Origin: Actinocatenispora comari
Lineage (GTDB): Bacteria > Actinomycetota > Actinomycetes > Mycobacteriales > Micromonosporaceae
DNA: 64,000 bases
NCBI RefSeq assembly: GCF_017312725.1
Contig: NZ_BOPO01000045.1
Coordinates: 1 to 64,000 of the forward strand
Direction: 5' to 3'
Shown here: piece by piece, positions 25,932-34,665 of the stretch
How positions within the stretch are numbered: position 1 is the first letter of the stretch
How the letters are laid out: every line of letters starts with the position of its first letter
Position numbers and translations under genes: made by a program
Notes under the pieces: generated by a model
What the model saw: only the letters and a program-made list of their open reading frames with translations
Told to the model about the DNA's origin: nothing
Database searches by the model: none

Positions 25932-26378
25932 TCATCGGGTCAGCGAGTGGCTTCGGCGGAAGCGGGTCTTGCCCGGAGCGAAGCGCACGCCGTCCTCGTT
26001 GTGGAAGCCGACGAAGCCGCCGACGACGGCGCCGGCGGCGAGGCAGCCGCCGAACAAGGTCAGCGTGAAGCCGGTGTCGTCCTGCGAACCCGACCAGGTG
26101 AGCAGGGTGAGGAACAGCACCAGGGTCGCCAACACCGCCCCCAGCGCGGACGACAGCCAGGCCAGCCGGGCCCGTCGCGCGGCCCGCAGGCCGAAGACCC
26201 GCAGCTCGACCTCGTCACCGCACGTCTCGCAGCGGACCACGGCCGTGACGGTGTGGCGATCCTCGCGCGGCACCCGGATCCGAGTGATCGAGAAGAACTC
26301 CAGGTAACCGGTGACCTGGAGGCGGGCCCCGCGGACGTGCTTGAGGTGTACTCGTGGATAGCGTCCGACCAAAACCAC
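25932..26378 (-). CDS. Two-helix membrane protein with CxxC, hypothetical
   Basis: 148 residues from GTG 26378. N-terminal ~55 residues are soluble and hold RCETCGDEVELRVFG, a CxxC that could bind zinc or be redox-active, and TVTAVVRCE strands. Two transmembrane helices follow (~72-94 and ~107-127), ending in a basic GKTRFRRSHSL tail. The GTG has AGGGGG upstream; a longer form to 26501 is open but has worse codon bias. No known function. It precedes no operon partner; the lipid-kinase-like gene lies 183 bp upstream on the same strand. Confidence 0.62.
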   Translation of the reverse strand: MVLVGRYPRVHLKHVRGARLQVTGYLEFFSITRIRVPREDRHTVTAVVRCETCGDEVELRVFGLRAARRARLAWLSSALGAVLATLVLFLTLLTWSGSQDDTGFTLTLFGGCLAAGAVVGGFVGFHNEDGVRFAPGKTRFRRSHSLTR

Positions 26379-26561
26379 GAGGCCCCCTGGGCTGGCGCGA
26401 GAACAGTGGCGCCATGCTCGCACTGCCGCGTCGATCTGGACAAGTACGACCGGCGGGCCGCTCGCGTCCTGGTCAGGCCGGCGATCGGCTGCTCGCCCCA
26501 CCGCGCACGCGGGGACCGGGAGACCGCTCGGTGGTCGCCGCGGTCCGCCGGATCCTCCCGG

Positions 26562-27461
26562 TCACGGCAGGCTTTCCGGTACGCATACGGTCAGCGACCG
26601 GGGCCGCAGCGTGGCGTGCAGCCGCGCCGAGGTCGCGATCAGATCGCCGTCGAGCTCCCGTGCCTGGGGGCCGACGCTGCGGACGGTGACCTGCCGGCAG
26701 CGATGTACCTCCATCCGTGGCGGCCGGGACTTCCGCAGCAGCAGCGCGGTACCGAGCCTGGCCCAGTCGGTCAGCGACCGGGGCGTGACGATCGCGACGT
26801 CGACGGTGCCGTTGTCGGGTTGCGCGTCGGGCAACAGGTCCAGCCCGCCCTGCAGCCGCCCGACGTTCGCCACCAGGACCGACCGTGCCCGGCGGCGCAG
26901 TGGTGGCCGGTCGTCCAGCGCGACGGTCACCCGCATGGGACGGTCGTGCAGCCGGCGTGCCCCGCCCAGCAGGTAGGCGAACCATCCCAGCCGCGCCTTC
27001 AACGGCTCCGGGGTGGCGTCGAGCATGTGCGCGTCGAAGCCCATGCCCGCCATCACTGTGAACACCTCGCCGTCCACGACGCCGACGTCGATGCGCCGTC
27101 GGCCACCGTCGATCGCCAGCCGTGCCGCGGCCGCGGTGTCGGTGGGGATTCCGAGGTTCGCGGCGAGCAGGTTGCCGGTGCCACCGGGCAGGACGGCCAT
27201 CGGTACGTCGGTGCCGGCCAGTGCGCCGGCGCAGGAGCGCACCGTGCCGTCGCCGCCGCAGACGAACACCAGCTGGGCGCCGGCCCGTACCGCCTGCCGG
27301 ACGAGGCCGCCGCCGGGCTCCTCGGTGGTGGTCTCGTACCAGTCCGGCTGGGCCCAACCGGCCGCGTCCAGCACCTGCGTCACGTCGGCGCGAACCCGCC
27401 GGGTATCGGCCTTGACCGGGTTCGTCACCACCGCGCAACGCGGCGGATCCTCGGCATCCAT
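26562..27461 (-). CDS. Diacylglycerol-kinase-catalytic-domain lipid/sphingosine kinase-like protein
   Basis: 299-residue DAGK/LCB5-type kinase. Landmarks: CAVVTNPVKA at the start, FVCGGDGTVRSCAGALAGTD (~65-84; the GGDGT nucleotide loop), MAVLPGGTGNLLAANLGIP (~90), and in the second domain DVGVVDGEVFTVMAGMGFDA (~126) with ELDGDLI near the end. Members phosphorylate diacylglycerol or related lipids, or act on polyisoprenoid-linked compounds. ATG 27461 is preceded by the usual short leader. Monocistronic; the nearest gene on the strand is the ABC permease 149 bp upstream. Confidence 0.88.
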   Translation of the reverse strand: MDAEDPPRCAVVTNPVKADTRRVRADVTQVLDAAGWAQPDWYETTTEEPGGGLVRQAVRAGAQLVFVCGGDGTVRSCAGALAGTDVPMAVLPGGTGNLLAANLGIPTDTAAAARLAIDGGRRRIDVGVVDGEVFTVMAGMGFDAHMLDATPEPLKARLGWFAYLLGGARRLHDRPMRVTVALDDRPPLRRRARSVLVANVGRLQGGLDLLPDAQPDNGTVDVAIVTPRSLTDWARLGTALLLRKSRPPRMEVHRCRQVTVRSVGPQARELDGDLIATSARLHATLRPRSLTVCVPESLP

Positions 27462-27610
27462 GCGACACAGTCTGCCGGTTCCGGATCGCGCCCGCCGGTC
27501 GAGCGCCGAGCCGAGGCGACCGGCTCCCGGGCACCCTGCGTCCGGGTCGTCGACCACGGCCGCCGGAGGGGCCCGCGGAGCGGCTCTCGCCGGGGCCGCT
27601 GGTTCGCCGG

Positions 27611-28648
27611 CTAGACCGAGAGCCTGGTGAGCCGCCGCAGGGTGAGCAGACCGAGCGTGACGGCGAGCAGCGTCAGGCCGGCACCCTCGATGGTCTGGAA
27701 CATCCAGAGGCGGCTCGCGGGTTGGTAGGTCTGCCAGATGCTGGCGTGGTGCGCGGTGAGCCAGCCTTCGATCTGGTGCGGCGTCATGTTCACCAACCGG
27801 GGGAAGGTCGGGTCGGTGTCCTCGTCGAGGCGCCTGCCGTGCCCATCGACGATCCACGAATGCAGGACCAGGTTGCCGTGCTGCGGGCCGCTCTCGGGCA
27901 CCGACATCGCCGAGGTGACCGGGAACAGCGCCAGCAGCCGTGGCCGTACCAGCCAGGGAACGAGGATCGCGGGTGTCGCGTAGGCGATCGCGGTGACGGC
28001 CATCGCCGGCACGGTGCGGCGCAGCGCGACTCCGCAGAGGAGACCGAGGGCGAACCCGAACAGGCTCCAGCCGGCGAGGCTGCCGGCACCCAGGTCGAAC
28101 GTCTGCGCCGCCCACCGTCCGCCGCGCGCGTCGGTGAAGTCGAACAGGTGGTACCACCAGGAGAACAGCGCTCCGAGCGCAACGGTGCCGGCGCCGACGA
28201 CCGCCGCGAGGAAGACCATCTTGCCGGCGACCAACCGGTGCCGCCCGACGCCCTGCGTCCACGCGAACCGGATGGTGCCGGTTTCGAACTCGCGCGCAAG
28301 CAACGGCGCGCCCACGAACATGCCGATCAGCGGCGGAACGAGATGCAGCCCATCGACCACGAAGCCGGCCAGGGAGGCGGGTGGCCGGCTTGCGAACAGC
28401 GACAACTGGATGCCGCAGCGACCGCCGTGGATCGCGGAGCCGATGAGGGCTCGGCAGTGGTCCAGCCCCATGGCATGCCAGGTGACGCGCATGCCCAGCC
28501 CGGTGAGTACCAGTGCGCCCGCGGCGGCGGCCAGCGCGATGACCAGCGTGAGCAGGACCGCCCGGTGTTGTCGCCAGACCACCCAGCTCAGCCGACGCCA
28601 CGGTACCGATGCGGTGGCCGCCGGTGCTCCGGCCCGCACGGCGCTCAT
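27611..28648 (-). CDS. ABC transporter permease (ABC-2-like) of the GntR operon
   Basis: 345-residue membrane protein. About six transmembrane helices: VLLTLVIALAAAAGALVLTG (~33), PPLIGMFVGAPLLAREFETGTIRFAWTQG (~108, with the conserved E-x-GT motif of ABC-2 permeases), then AAVVGAGTVALGALFSWW, GWSLFGFALGLLCGV, AMAVTAIAYATPAILV and a last helix at the C-terminus. A large outside loop lies at ~240-310. ATG 28648 overlaps the ATPase stop by 4 bp. It forms the channel of a YtrBC-like transporter whose substrate is unknown; such operons often respond to cell-wall antibiotics. Confidence 0.84.
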   Translation of the reverse strand: MSAVRAGAPAATASVPWRRLSWVVWRQHRAVLLTLVIALAAAAGALVLTGLGMRVTWHAMGLDHCRALIGSAIHGGRCGIQLSLFASRPPASLAGFVVDGLHLVPPLIGMFVGAPLLAREFETGTIRFAWTQGVGRHRLVAGKMVFLAAVVGAGTVALGALFSWWYHLFDFTDARGGRWAAQTFDLGAGSLAGWSLFGFALGLLCGVALRRTVPAMAVTAIAYATPAILVPWLVRPRLLALFPVTSAMSVPESGPQHGNLVLHSWIVDGHGRRLDEDTDPTFPRLVNMTPHQIEGWLTAHHASIWQTYQPASRLWMFQTIEGAGLTLLAVTLGLLTLRRLTRLSV

Positions 28649-29559
28649 GCCGGTACCTCCCGACTCCCGGTGGTACCCGACGGCCCGGGAAGTGCCGTGG
28701 CGTCCGGCTGCCGCAGGTAGGCCAGCACCAGCTCCTCCACCCCGACCGGCTCGGCGCGGAATCCCGCCGCGGCCGCCGGCCGCGGATCGTCGCCGCAGCG
28801 GGCCAGCAGCCGGGTCTGCTGATCGGCGCGCTGGGCGGAGACGATCGACAGTCCGGCGGGCAGCAGGTCGACGTGATCGGTGCGGCCGACGAGCATCCGG
28901 TGCCCGGCCACCAGGGAGTCGATCTCCCCGGCCACCTGCACGTGCCCCTCGGAGAGCACGACCAGGTAGTCGGCCACCCGGTCCAGCTCGGCGAGCAGGT
29001 GCGAGGAGAACACGACCGAGAGACCGTCGGTGGCCACCGCCTCCAGCACCGCGGCCAGGAACTCGTGGCGGGCCAACGGATCGAGCCGGGCCAGCGGCTC
29101 GTCGAGAATCAACAGCTCGGGTCGGCGGCCGAGCGCCACGGTGAGCGCGAGCTGTGCCTGCGTGCCGCTGGACAGGGCGCCGAGCTTCGCCGAGAAAGGT
29201 ACCGCCAGCTCCGCGACGCGCTGCCGCGCCCACTGGTGGTCCCAGCGATCGTTGAGGTGGCCCGCCAGCCGCAGCGTGTCGGCGACCGACAACTGCCGGT
29301 ACAACGGCGCGTCCTGCGCGACGAACGCCACCCGGGACAGGGCGGGGATCGACCCCGGCGCGACTCCACCCAGCACCGACAACCGGCCGGCGCTCGGCAC
29401 CCGCAGTCCCACCGCCAGCTCCAGCAACGTGGTCTTGCCGGATCCGCTGGGGCCCACCAGAGCCACGACGTGACCGGCCGGGATCGCCAGCGTGCAGTCG
29501 CGCAGGGCCCAGACCCGTCGGTACCGCCGGCCGAGGCCGGAGGCCTCGATGATGTTCAT
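28645..29559 (-). CDS. ABC transporter ATP-binding protein of the GntR operon
   Basis: 304-residue ATPase. Walker A GPSGSGKTT (~37), Walker B LLILDEPLARLDPL (~155) and H-loop VVFSSHLLAEL (~186) are normal. The signature is LSSGTQAQLALTVAL (~132), with SSGT in place of SGGQ, a variant common in YtrB-like ATPases. The last ~80 residues are an accessory domain (from HVDLLPAGLSIVSAQRA). It is coupled by 4-bp overlaps to the GntR gene upstream and the permease downstream, so the three are made from one message. Confidence 0.88.
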   Translation of the reverse strand: MNIIEASGLGRRYRRVWALRDCTLAIPAGHVVALVGPSGSGKTTLLELAVGLRVPSAGRLSVLGGVAPGSIPALSRVAFVAQDAPLYRQLSVADTLRLAGHLNDRWDHQWARQRVAELAVPFSAKLGALSSGTQAQLALTVALGRRPELLILDEPLARLDPLARHEFLAAVLEAVATDGLSVVFSSHLLAELDRVADYLVVLSEGHVQVAGEIDSLVAGHRMLVGRTDHVDLLPAGLSIVSAQRADQQTRLLARCGDDPRPAAAAGFRAEPVGVEELVLAYLRQPDATALPGPSGTTGSREVPA

Positions 29560-30044
29560 GCCACCACACCGCCGCGTCCGCGCCGCCGCGACGGAGGTGC
29601 GCTCGGTCGGGCGTAGAACTCCCGCGTCGCGGCGGCGAACAGCGCGTTCGTGGTCTGCTCGTCCAGGCCGGCGGCCTGCGCCGAACGCAGCCACGCGACC
29701 AGTTGCTGCCGGAGCCGGTCGAGCTCGGGCAGGCCGACCGTGCCGGGCGTGCCGTCCACGAACGTACCCAGCCCCGGGTGCCCGGACGCGATCCCCAGAT
29801 GCTCCAGCTCCTTGTACGCCTTGAGCACCGTGTTCGGGTTGATCGCCAGCTCGGCGACCACGTCCTTGACCCGCGGAAGCTGATCGCCCTGCCGCAGGTA
29901 GCCCAGCCGCAGCGCCTGCTGCACCTGCTGCACGACCTGCAGGTACGGCGGGACGCCACTGGCCGGGTCGAGGCGGAACCGGATCGCCGCCCGGCCCGCC
30001 TCGGCGCCGTGCTCCGGATCACCGCCATCTTTACCTATTCCCAT
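29556..30044 (-). CDS. GntR-family regulator, YtrA subfamily
   Basis: 162-residue repressor with a winged-helix domain at ~25-95: SGVPPYLQVVQQVQQALRLG, GDQLPRVKDVVAELAINPNTVLKAYKELEHLG, then SGHPGLGTFVDG. The short C-terminus (~60 residues, no large ligand domain) is diagnostic of the YtrA subfamily, which usually controls its own ABC operon. The coding strand reads TATAAC one base before ATG 30044, so the transcript may be leaderless or the start may be misplaced; no other in-frame start gives a complete domain. Downstream genes are coupled by ATGA overlaps. Confidence 0.88.
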   Translation of the reverse strand: MGIGKDGGDPEHGAEAGRAAIRFRLDPASGVPPYLQVVQQVQQALRLGYLRQGDQLPRVKDVVAELAINPNTVLKAYKELEHLGIASGHPGLGTFVDGTPGTVGLPELDRLRQQLVAWLRSAQAAGLDEQTTNALFAAATREFYARPSAPPSRRRGRGGVVA

Positions 30045-30093
30045 GGTTATATGGTACTGCGCGGTCGGGCCTCGTCTCCAGCCGCCCGAGAAG

Positions 30094-31695
30094 ATGGGGG
30101 CGACCTTGCCCATCCCGTTCACACACCACCTCGACCGCGATCGTCGATCACCCTCGTTCGTCGTCCCGCTTCCCCGCAGTCCGTGGCGACGAGCGCCCGC
30201 CGGGACACCAGGCATCGGCGAGATCGCGGCCGGATGCCCGCAGCAGCAAGCCAACCCGGGAGCCGACCAGCCGGACCGCGCAGCCGAGCCGGTCCGGTGG
30301 CTCGTCGCGGTGCCGGCATCGGCCCTGTCGCTGACGGTGAGCTGCCTGTCCATCGGACGGCCCGCGCTGTCGACCGACGAGCTCGCGACCTGGAGCGCCG
30401 CGTCGCGCACCCTGCCCCAACTGGCGCACCTGCTGACCCACGTGGATGCGGTCCTCGGCCTCTACTACCTCGCCCTGCACGCCTGGTGCCAGCTGTTCGG
30501 CTACGGCGAGACAGCCCTGCGCGCGCCCAGCGCGCTCGCGGTCGCCGCCGCGGCTGGTATGACGACGGTGCTCGGTGCGAAACTGGCCGGCACCCGCACC
30601 GGCGTACTGGCCGGGCTGCTGCTGGCCGTGCTGCCTGCGACCACGCAGGTCGCGCAGACCGCCCGCGTCTACGGGTTCGTCCTGGTGCTGGGCTGCGTCT
30701 CGCTGTACCTGCTGCTGCGCGTCACCGGGCCCGGCCCCGCTCGACGACCGACGCGGGTGGCGTACGCCCTGACGGTGGTGCTGCTCGGCGGTCTGCACCT
30801 GATCGCCTGCGCCACGATCCTGCCGGTGCACCTCTACCTGCTCGTCCGGCACGCCCGCCGGTCGCGCGCCAGCATCGGTCGAACGACGGCGCCGCTGGTC
30901 GTCGCGGTCCTGGCGCTGATTCCCCTGGCCTACACCGGTTACCTCCAGCGCAACCAGCTCGACTGGGTCGACACCATCGGCTTCACCGGCTTCGTCGACA
31001 CCGCCAGCCGGGAACTCGTCGGCTCGCCGGGCCTGGTACTGCTGCTGGGAGTGCTGGCCGGCTGTGGCGTCGCCGCCGCGGGCCGGTCCCGCCGAGTGCT
31101 CGTGGGGTGGGCGCTGGCACCGGTCGCCCTGCTGTTGGCCACGTCGATCTGGGTCCCCCGCTACGCGGTGCTCGCGGTACCCGCCTGGGCGATCCTGGCC
31201 GGCTGCGGCGCGGCGCTGCTGCGCGCACCGATCGCTCTGACCGTACTGTTGGCGTCGGTGACCGTGGCGGGCATGCCGCGGGGCGAGGCGATCCGGCGCC
31301 CCGACGGCCACGGGTTCGACACCCGGGCTGCCGCAGCGCTGATCGCCGGCCACTGGCGGCCCGGCGACGGGCTGATCTACCGGGCCGACAGCTGGACCAC
31401 GCCGCTGATGATGCGCTACTACCAGCCGGGCCGCGCGTTCGCTACACCGCTGGCAAGGCCGGACGCCGCGCGGATCGGGTGGTACACCGGTACGCCGCGG
31501 CCGGCCACCTACCGGAATCTCGGCGGCGCCGCCCGGCTGTGGTACGTGCGGCGAGGAGACCATGCCGCGCATCCGCTCGACGCCACCGGCGACTCCATCG
31601 CACCCGCCGCCGAACTCACCCGCCACTACCGGGTCGCACGCACCTGGCTGCTGCCGCACACGCTGACCGTCCTGCTCCTGACGCCGAAGCGATGA
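30094..31695 (+). CDS. GT-C (GT39-like) membrane glycosyltransferase
   Basis: ~533-residue polytopic membrane protein. A ~70-residue polar N-terminus precedes about ten hydrophobic helices (first VPASALSLTVSCLSIG). After helix 1 the loop reads RPALSTDELATWSAASRTLPQL; the Asp-Glu pair is the catalytic metal site of GT-C enzymes that use polyprenyl-phosphate sugars. A ~150-residue C-terminal outside domain follows (HWRPGDGLIYRADSWTTPLMM). It probably adds a sugar to a wall or exported glycan. ATG 30094 has GAGAAG just upstream; a start at 30043 would overlap the divergent GntR gene start. Confidence 0.78.
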   Translation: MGATLPIPFTHHLDRDRRSPSFVVPLPRSPWRRAPAGTPGIGEIAAGCPQQQANPGADQPDRAAEPVRWLVAVPASALSLTVSCLSIGRPALSTDELATWSAASRTLPQLAHLLTHVDAVLGLYYLALHAWCQLFGYGETALRAPSALAVAAAAGMTTVLGAKLAGTRTGVLAGLLLAVLPATTQVAQTARVYGFVLVLGCVSLYLLLRVTGPGPARRPTRVAYALTVVLLGGLHLIACATILPVHLYLLVRHARRSRASIGRTTAPLVVAVLALIPLAYTGYLQRNQLDWVDTIGFTGFVDTASRELVGSPGLVLLLGVLAGCGVAAAGRSRRVLVGWALAPVALLLATSIWVPRYAVLAVPAWAILAGCGAALLRAPIALTVLLASVTVAGMPRGEAIRRPDGHGFDTRAAAALIAGHWRPGDGLIYRADSWTTPLMMRYYQPGRAFATPLARPDAARIGWYTGTPRPATYRNLGGAARLWYVRRGDHAAHPLDATGDSIAPAAELTRHYRVARTWLLPHTLTVLLLTPKR

Positions 31696-31740
31696 AGTTC
31701 ATCAGCCCCGGCTCTCGCCTGCTGCGAAGGCTCCTCGGGT

Positions 31741-31769
31741 GAGGCGCGGAGCCGACCGGGCTCCGCCTC
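31741..31769. terminator. Possible bidirectional terminator hairpin
   Basis: GAGGCGCGGAGCC (31741-31753) pairs with GGCTCCGCCTC (31759-31769) across a short loop, 11 pairs with a 2-nt bulge. It sits between the convergent glycosyltransferase and hydrolase genes. Confidence 0.5.
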
Positions 31770-31862
31770 CTGACACCGCGGCCGGTCATGGCCGGCGGTG
31801 ACCCCGACCCGGTGCGTACGCGGCGAGGCCGGCCGCCAGGGTCCCGGACGGCGTACCTGCGC

Positions 31863-32564
31863 TCAGGGATCGGTGTCGTCCTGGCGGGAGAGGCCGCCGT
31901 CGGTCGCCCCGTGCCCGCCGACCAGGTGGCGGTCGAACCACTCGGCCGCGGCGCTCGCGACCTCGTCCAGCGCGCCCGGCTCCTCGAACAGATGGCTCGC
32001 CCGGGGGACGATCCACAGCGACGAGACGCCACCCAGCCGGCTCGACGCGTCCTCGTTGAGCTCCAGTACCTGCCGGTCGAGCTCACCGACGATCAGCAGG
32101 GTCGGTGCGCGGACCGCTCCGAGCCGACCGCCAGCCAGGTCCGGGCGACCACCGCGGGACACGACCGCGCGTACCTGTCGCGGCCGGGCGGCCGCAGCCT
32201 GCAGCGCCGCCGCGGCCCCGGTACTGGCACCGAACAGTCCGAGCGGGAGCCGGCCCGTCGCGGGCCGATCGGTCAGCCAGTCGATGATCGCCGCCAGCCG
32301 TTCGCCGAGCAGGTCGACATCGAAGCGCAATCGCCCGTCGACCGCGTCGGCGCGTTCCTCCTCGGCGGTGAGCAGGTCGGTCAGGACCGTCGCGAGCCCG
32401 ACCTGGGCGAGCCGGCTCGCCACCGTGCGGTTGCGCGGGCTCCGCCGGGAACTGCCGCTGCCGTGCGCGAACAACACCACCCCACCCGCATGCGGCGGGA
32501 CGGCCAGGTTTGCCGTCAGCATCGCTCCGGCGACGGGCACCGCCACCTCGTCGTCGTGGCCCAT
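31863..32564 (-). CDS. Alpha/beta hydrolase, dienelactone-hydrolase-like
   Basis: 233-residue hydrolase. VVLFAHGSGSSRRSPRNRTVASRLAQ (two stretches, ~29) holds the oxyanion-hole HGSGSS. The nucleophile elbow is LGLFGASTGAAAALQAA (~108; G-A-S-T-G), the acid is in APTLLIVGELDRQVLELN (~167) and the His in VPRASHLFEEPGAL (~200). Substrate unknown; homologues sit near phosphoribosyltransferase-type stress genes in actinobacteria and are often annotated DLH family. ATG 32564 has GGGGGGAACGAG before it; a longer frame to 32678 is not needed. Confidence 0.86.
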   Translation of the reverse strand: MGHDDEVAVPVAGAMLTANLAVPPHAGGVVLFAHGSGSSRRSPRNRTVASRLAQVGLATVLTDLLTAEEERADAVDGRLRFDVDLLGERLAAIIDWLTDRPATGRLPLGLFGASTGAAAALQAAAARPRQVRAVVSRGGRPDLAGGRLGAVRAPTLLIVGELDRQVLELNEDASSRLGGVSSLWIVPRASHLFEEPGALDEVASAAAEWFDRHLVGGHGATDGGLSRQDDTDP

Positions 32565-32735
32565 CTCGTTCCCCCCGGTCCACCAGCCACCCGGGTACCC
32601 CGTGCACCACCGGTCATGCCCACCGGACGGCGCCACGGCGCCGGCGCACCGCACGCCGCGCGGCGGCCGCGCCCGCACGATTTCCGTTGAGCTGGGGGGT
32701 TTGCGGGCCGGATCGTCGGGAATCGGGACAACATC

Positions 32736-33111
32736 ATGCCGTGTCCGCCGATCGGTCCGGTCCGCTCCCCGCGGGCCGGCCTCGCCGTCGGTGCCCTGGC
32801 CGTGGCGACCTCCTCGGTGTTCATCGACCTGTCCGGTACCAGTCCCGGCACCTCGACGTTCTACCGATGTCTGCTGGCGGTACCGCTGCTGACGGTCCCG
32901 GCCTGGGCGGAGCGCAGATCGCGCGGGAACGTGGATCGACGCGGCGTGCTGACAGCACTCGCCGCGGGTGTTCTGTTCGCCGGCGACGCGCTGCTGTGGA
33001 CCGCGGCCATCGGCGAGCGTCGGTCAGCTCGCCGGTGCCGTGCTGGTCCTTGCCGGTGCCTACCAGGTGGCGCGCGGGCGTGCGCCCGACCGGGCCACCC
33101 GGTCGACATGA
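32736..33111 (+). pseudogene. DMT/EamA transporter remnant with internal deletion
   Basis: From ATG 32736 the frame encodes the N-terminus of an EamA drug/metabolite transporter: two helices (LAVGALAVATSSVFIDLSG..., LTALAAGVLFAGDALLWTAAIGE) as in intact members of ~300 residues. Near 33012-33026 it jumps to another frame that reads GQLAGAVLVLAGAYQVARGR and stops at 33111, the characteristic end of the same family. About 180 codons between are missing, so the gene cannot make a working transporter. The junction could be an old deletion or an assembly error in a GC-rich tract. Confidence 0.82.
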
Positions 33112-33301
33112 CCTGCTCGCCCGTACCACCCGGCGGTGTCGGCCGGCCGCTCGGGCACGGGTGCCGGGTACCCGTTGCGCGGACGGATCACGCGCCCGGA
33201 GCCGGTCTGGCGGTGCGGCGCGTCGCCGGCGTGCGCACGGCACAGGATCCGCGGCTCTGGTACGAACGGACGGGTCGTTCGCCAACGGGGAGGGAGCCGC
33301 C

Positions 33302-34042
33302 ATGACGGTCCTCGTCACCGGCGCCGCCGGCAACGTCGCGGGCATGTTGCTGCCGTACCTGGCCGACCTGCCGCTGCGGCTGACCGACCGGGTGGCGCCG
33401 CCGGAGATGCCCGGCGCCGAGACGGTACGCGGCGAGCTGACCGCGCCGGGCTTCGCCGCCGCCGTGCTCGACGGGGTCTCCGCGGTGGTGCATCTGGCCG
33501 CCGTGCCGCATCCGGGTACGTGCTGGGACGGGTTGGTGGAGCCGAACCTCGCCGGGATCGGCGCCCTGCTGACCGCCGCGGCCGAGCACCGTACGCCGAA
33601 GCTGGTGCTGGCGAGCAGCGTGCACGCGATGGGTGGACACCTGTCCGCCGGCCGCGTTCCGATCCGCGAGACGTGGTCGCCGGCGCCGTGCTGCCCGTAC
33701 GGTGCGACGAAGGCGTTCGCCGAGGCGGCGGGCCGGGCCCATGCGCACCGTACCGGGGCGTCGGTGGTGAGCCTGCGCCTCGGTGCGGTGCAGCCGGAAC
33801 CGTTCACCGCCGGGCTGCGCCCGGCCTGGCTCGGGCCCGACGACCTCGGCCAGCTGGTCCGCCGCGCGCTGACCACCGAGGCCGGATCCGGTGTGTACCA
33901 CGGCGTCTCGGCCGGATCGGCCAGCTGGTCGACCGACCGGGCGACGGCCGAGCTGGGCTACCGGCCGACTCTCGACGCTGCCCGGTACCCGGTGGACGAC
34001 GACGATGCGACGTCGCTCTGCCCACCGGCGACCCGCCGATGA
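33302..34042 (+). CDS. NAD-dependent epimerase/dehydratase (SDR), uronate-dehydrogenase-like
   Basis: 246-residue extended SDR. NAD site MTVLVTGAAGNVAGML (TGAAGxxG), HLAAVPHPG (~58), VLASSVHAMGG (~98) with catalytic Ser, and YGATKAFAEAAGRA (~125) with the Tyr-x3-Lys pair. The overall pattern, including VVSLRLGAVQPEP and YHGVSAGSASWSTDRATAELGYRPT, resembles uronate dehydrogenase, though other sugar-nucleotide epimerases remain possible. GGGAGGGAG precedes ATG 33302. It follows the broken transporter gene, which may once have been its partner. Confidence 0.87.
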   Translation: MTVLVTGAAGNVAGMLLPYLADLPLRLTDRVAPPEMPGAETVRGELTAPGFAAAVLDGVSAVVHLAAVPHPGTCWDGLVEPNLAGIGALLTAAAEHRTPKLVLASSVHAMGGHLSAGRVPIRETWSPAPCCPYGATKAFAEAAGRAHAHRTGASVVSLRLGAVQPEPFTAGLRPAWLGPDDLGQLVRRALTTEAGSGVYHGVSAGSASWSTDRATAELGYRPTLDAARYPVDDDDATSLCPPATRR

Positions 34043-34149
34043 ACGCCGATGCGGCCGAGCACGGCGCCGACCTCACGCCATGCCGTGCGCCCGGGCCGCC
34101 GGTTCGTGCCTGATGCGCCGGGCCGGCGGTGCTCGATCGACGGGGCCGG

Positions 34150-34545
34150 TCAGGCGGTGGCGACGCCGACGGCGGCCATGATCAGCGCGGCGGCCAGCAG
34201 TACGGCGCCGCCGACGGTGAGGGTATTGCCGGCAGACCAGTGCCCGCGCCGGCCGATCGCCAGGTGCACGAAGAAGCCGCCGGACTGGGCGAGCACCCCG
34301 ACGAGCAGCAGCAGGCACAGGATCCACCGGGCGGTGTCGCCGAGGCCGCCGCGGGCGGACAGGTCGAGTACCACCAGGGTGAGGACGAGCAGGACACCGG
34401 CGTGCGCGTGCCCGGCCCGGAACGACGTGGTCTGGTGGTCGTTCAGCTTCCCGGTCGGCAGCAGCCGCAGCAGGGAGTAGCCGCCGAACATCACGGTCGG
34501 GACGGCGACCAGCGCGACGACGGTGAACAGGGTGATCGGGTCCAT
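34150..34545 (-). CDS. Four-helix integral membrane protein, hypothetical
   Basis: 131 residues with four hydrophobic helices: LFTVVALVAVPTVMFGGYSLL (~6), AGHAHAGVLLVLTLVVLDLSA (~47, with two His), ILCLLLLVGVLAQSGGFFVHLA (~75, with His) and TVGGAVLLAAALIMAAVGVATA (~108). The conserved-looking RAGHAHAG and FFVHLAIG could bind a metal or haem. The ATG at 34545 is chosen because GGAGGG lies 5 bases upstream, whereas the ATG at 34569 falls inside the operator. The operator immediately upstream suggests tight regulation. Confidence 0.72.
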   Translation of the reverse strand: MDPITLFTVVALVAVPTVMFGGYSLLRLLPTGKLNDHQTTSFRAGHAHAGVLLVLTLVVLDLSARGGLGDTARWILCLLLLVGVLAQSGGFFVHLAIGRRGHWSAGNTLTVGGAVLLAAALIMAAVGVATA

Positions 34546-34551
34546 GGTTCC

Positions 34552-34586
34552 CTCCGGCAATCTAGTCATCGACTAGATTGCCGGAG
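34552..34586. promoter_or_regulatory. Perfect 16-bp inverted repeat operator
   Basis: CTCCGGCAATCTAGTC (34552-34567) is followed by ATC and its exact reverse complement (34571-34586). A third half-site, CTAGATTG, lies at 34607-34614. The left arm includes the ribosome-binding site of the membrane-protein gene, so a bound repressor would block its expression. The symmetry suits a TetR, MarR or GntR dimer; no such gene is next to it, so the regulator is elsewhere. Confidence 0.7.
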
Positions 34587-34665
34587 CGAGGTGAACTTGT
34601 CAATGGCTAGATTGTCGCTCCCGTTCGTCGCCGTGCGCCCCGACCGACCGAGCCCCTCCGCTACG

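Noticed and set aside
26378-26561. Extended N-terminus for the two-helix CxxC protein
   Set aside because: The extra sequence has weak codon bias and the GTG at 26378 has a good ribosome-binding site.
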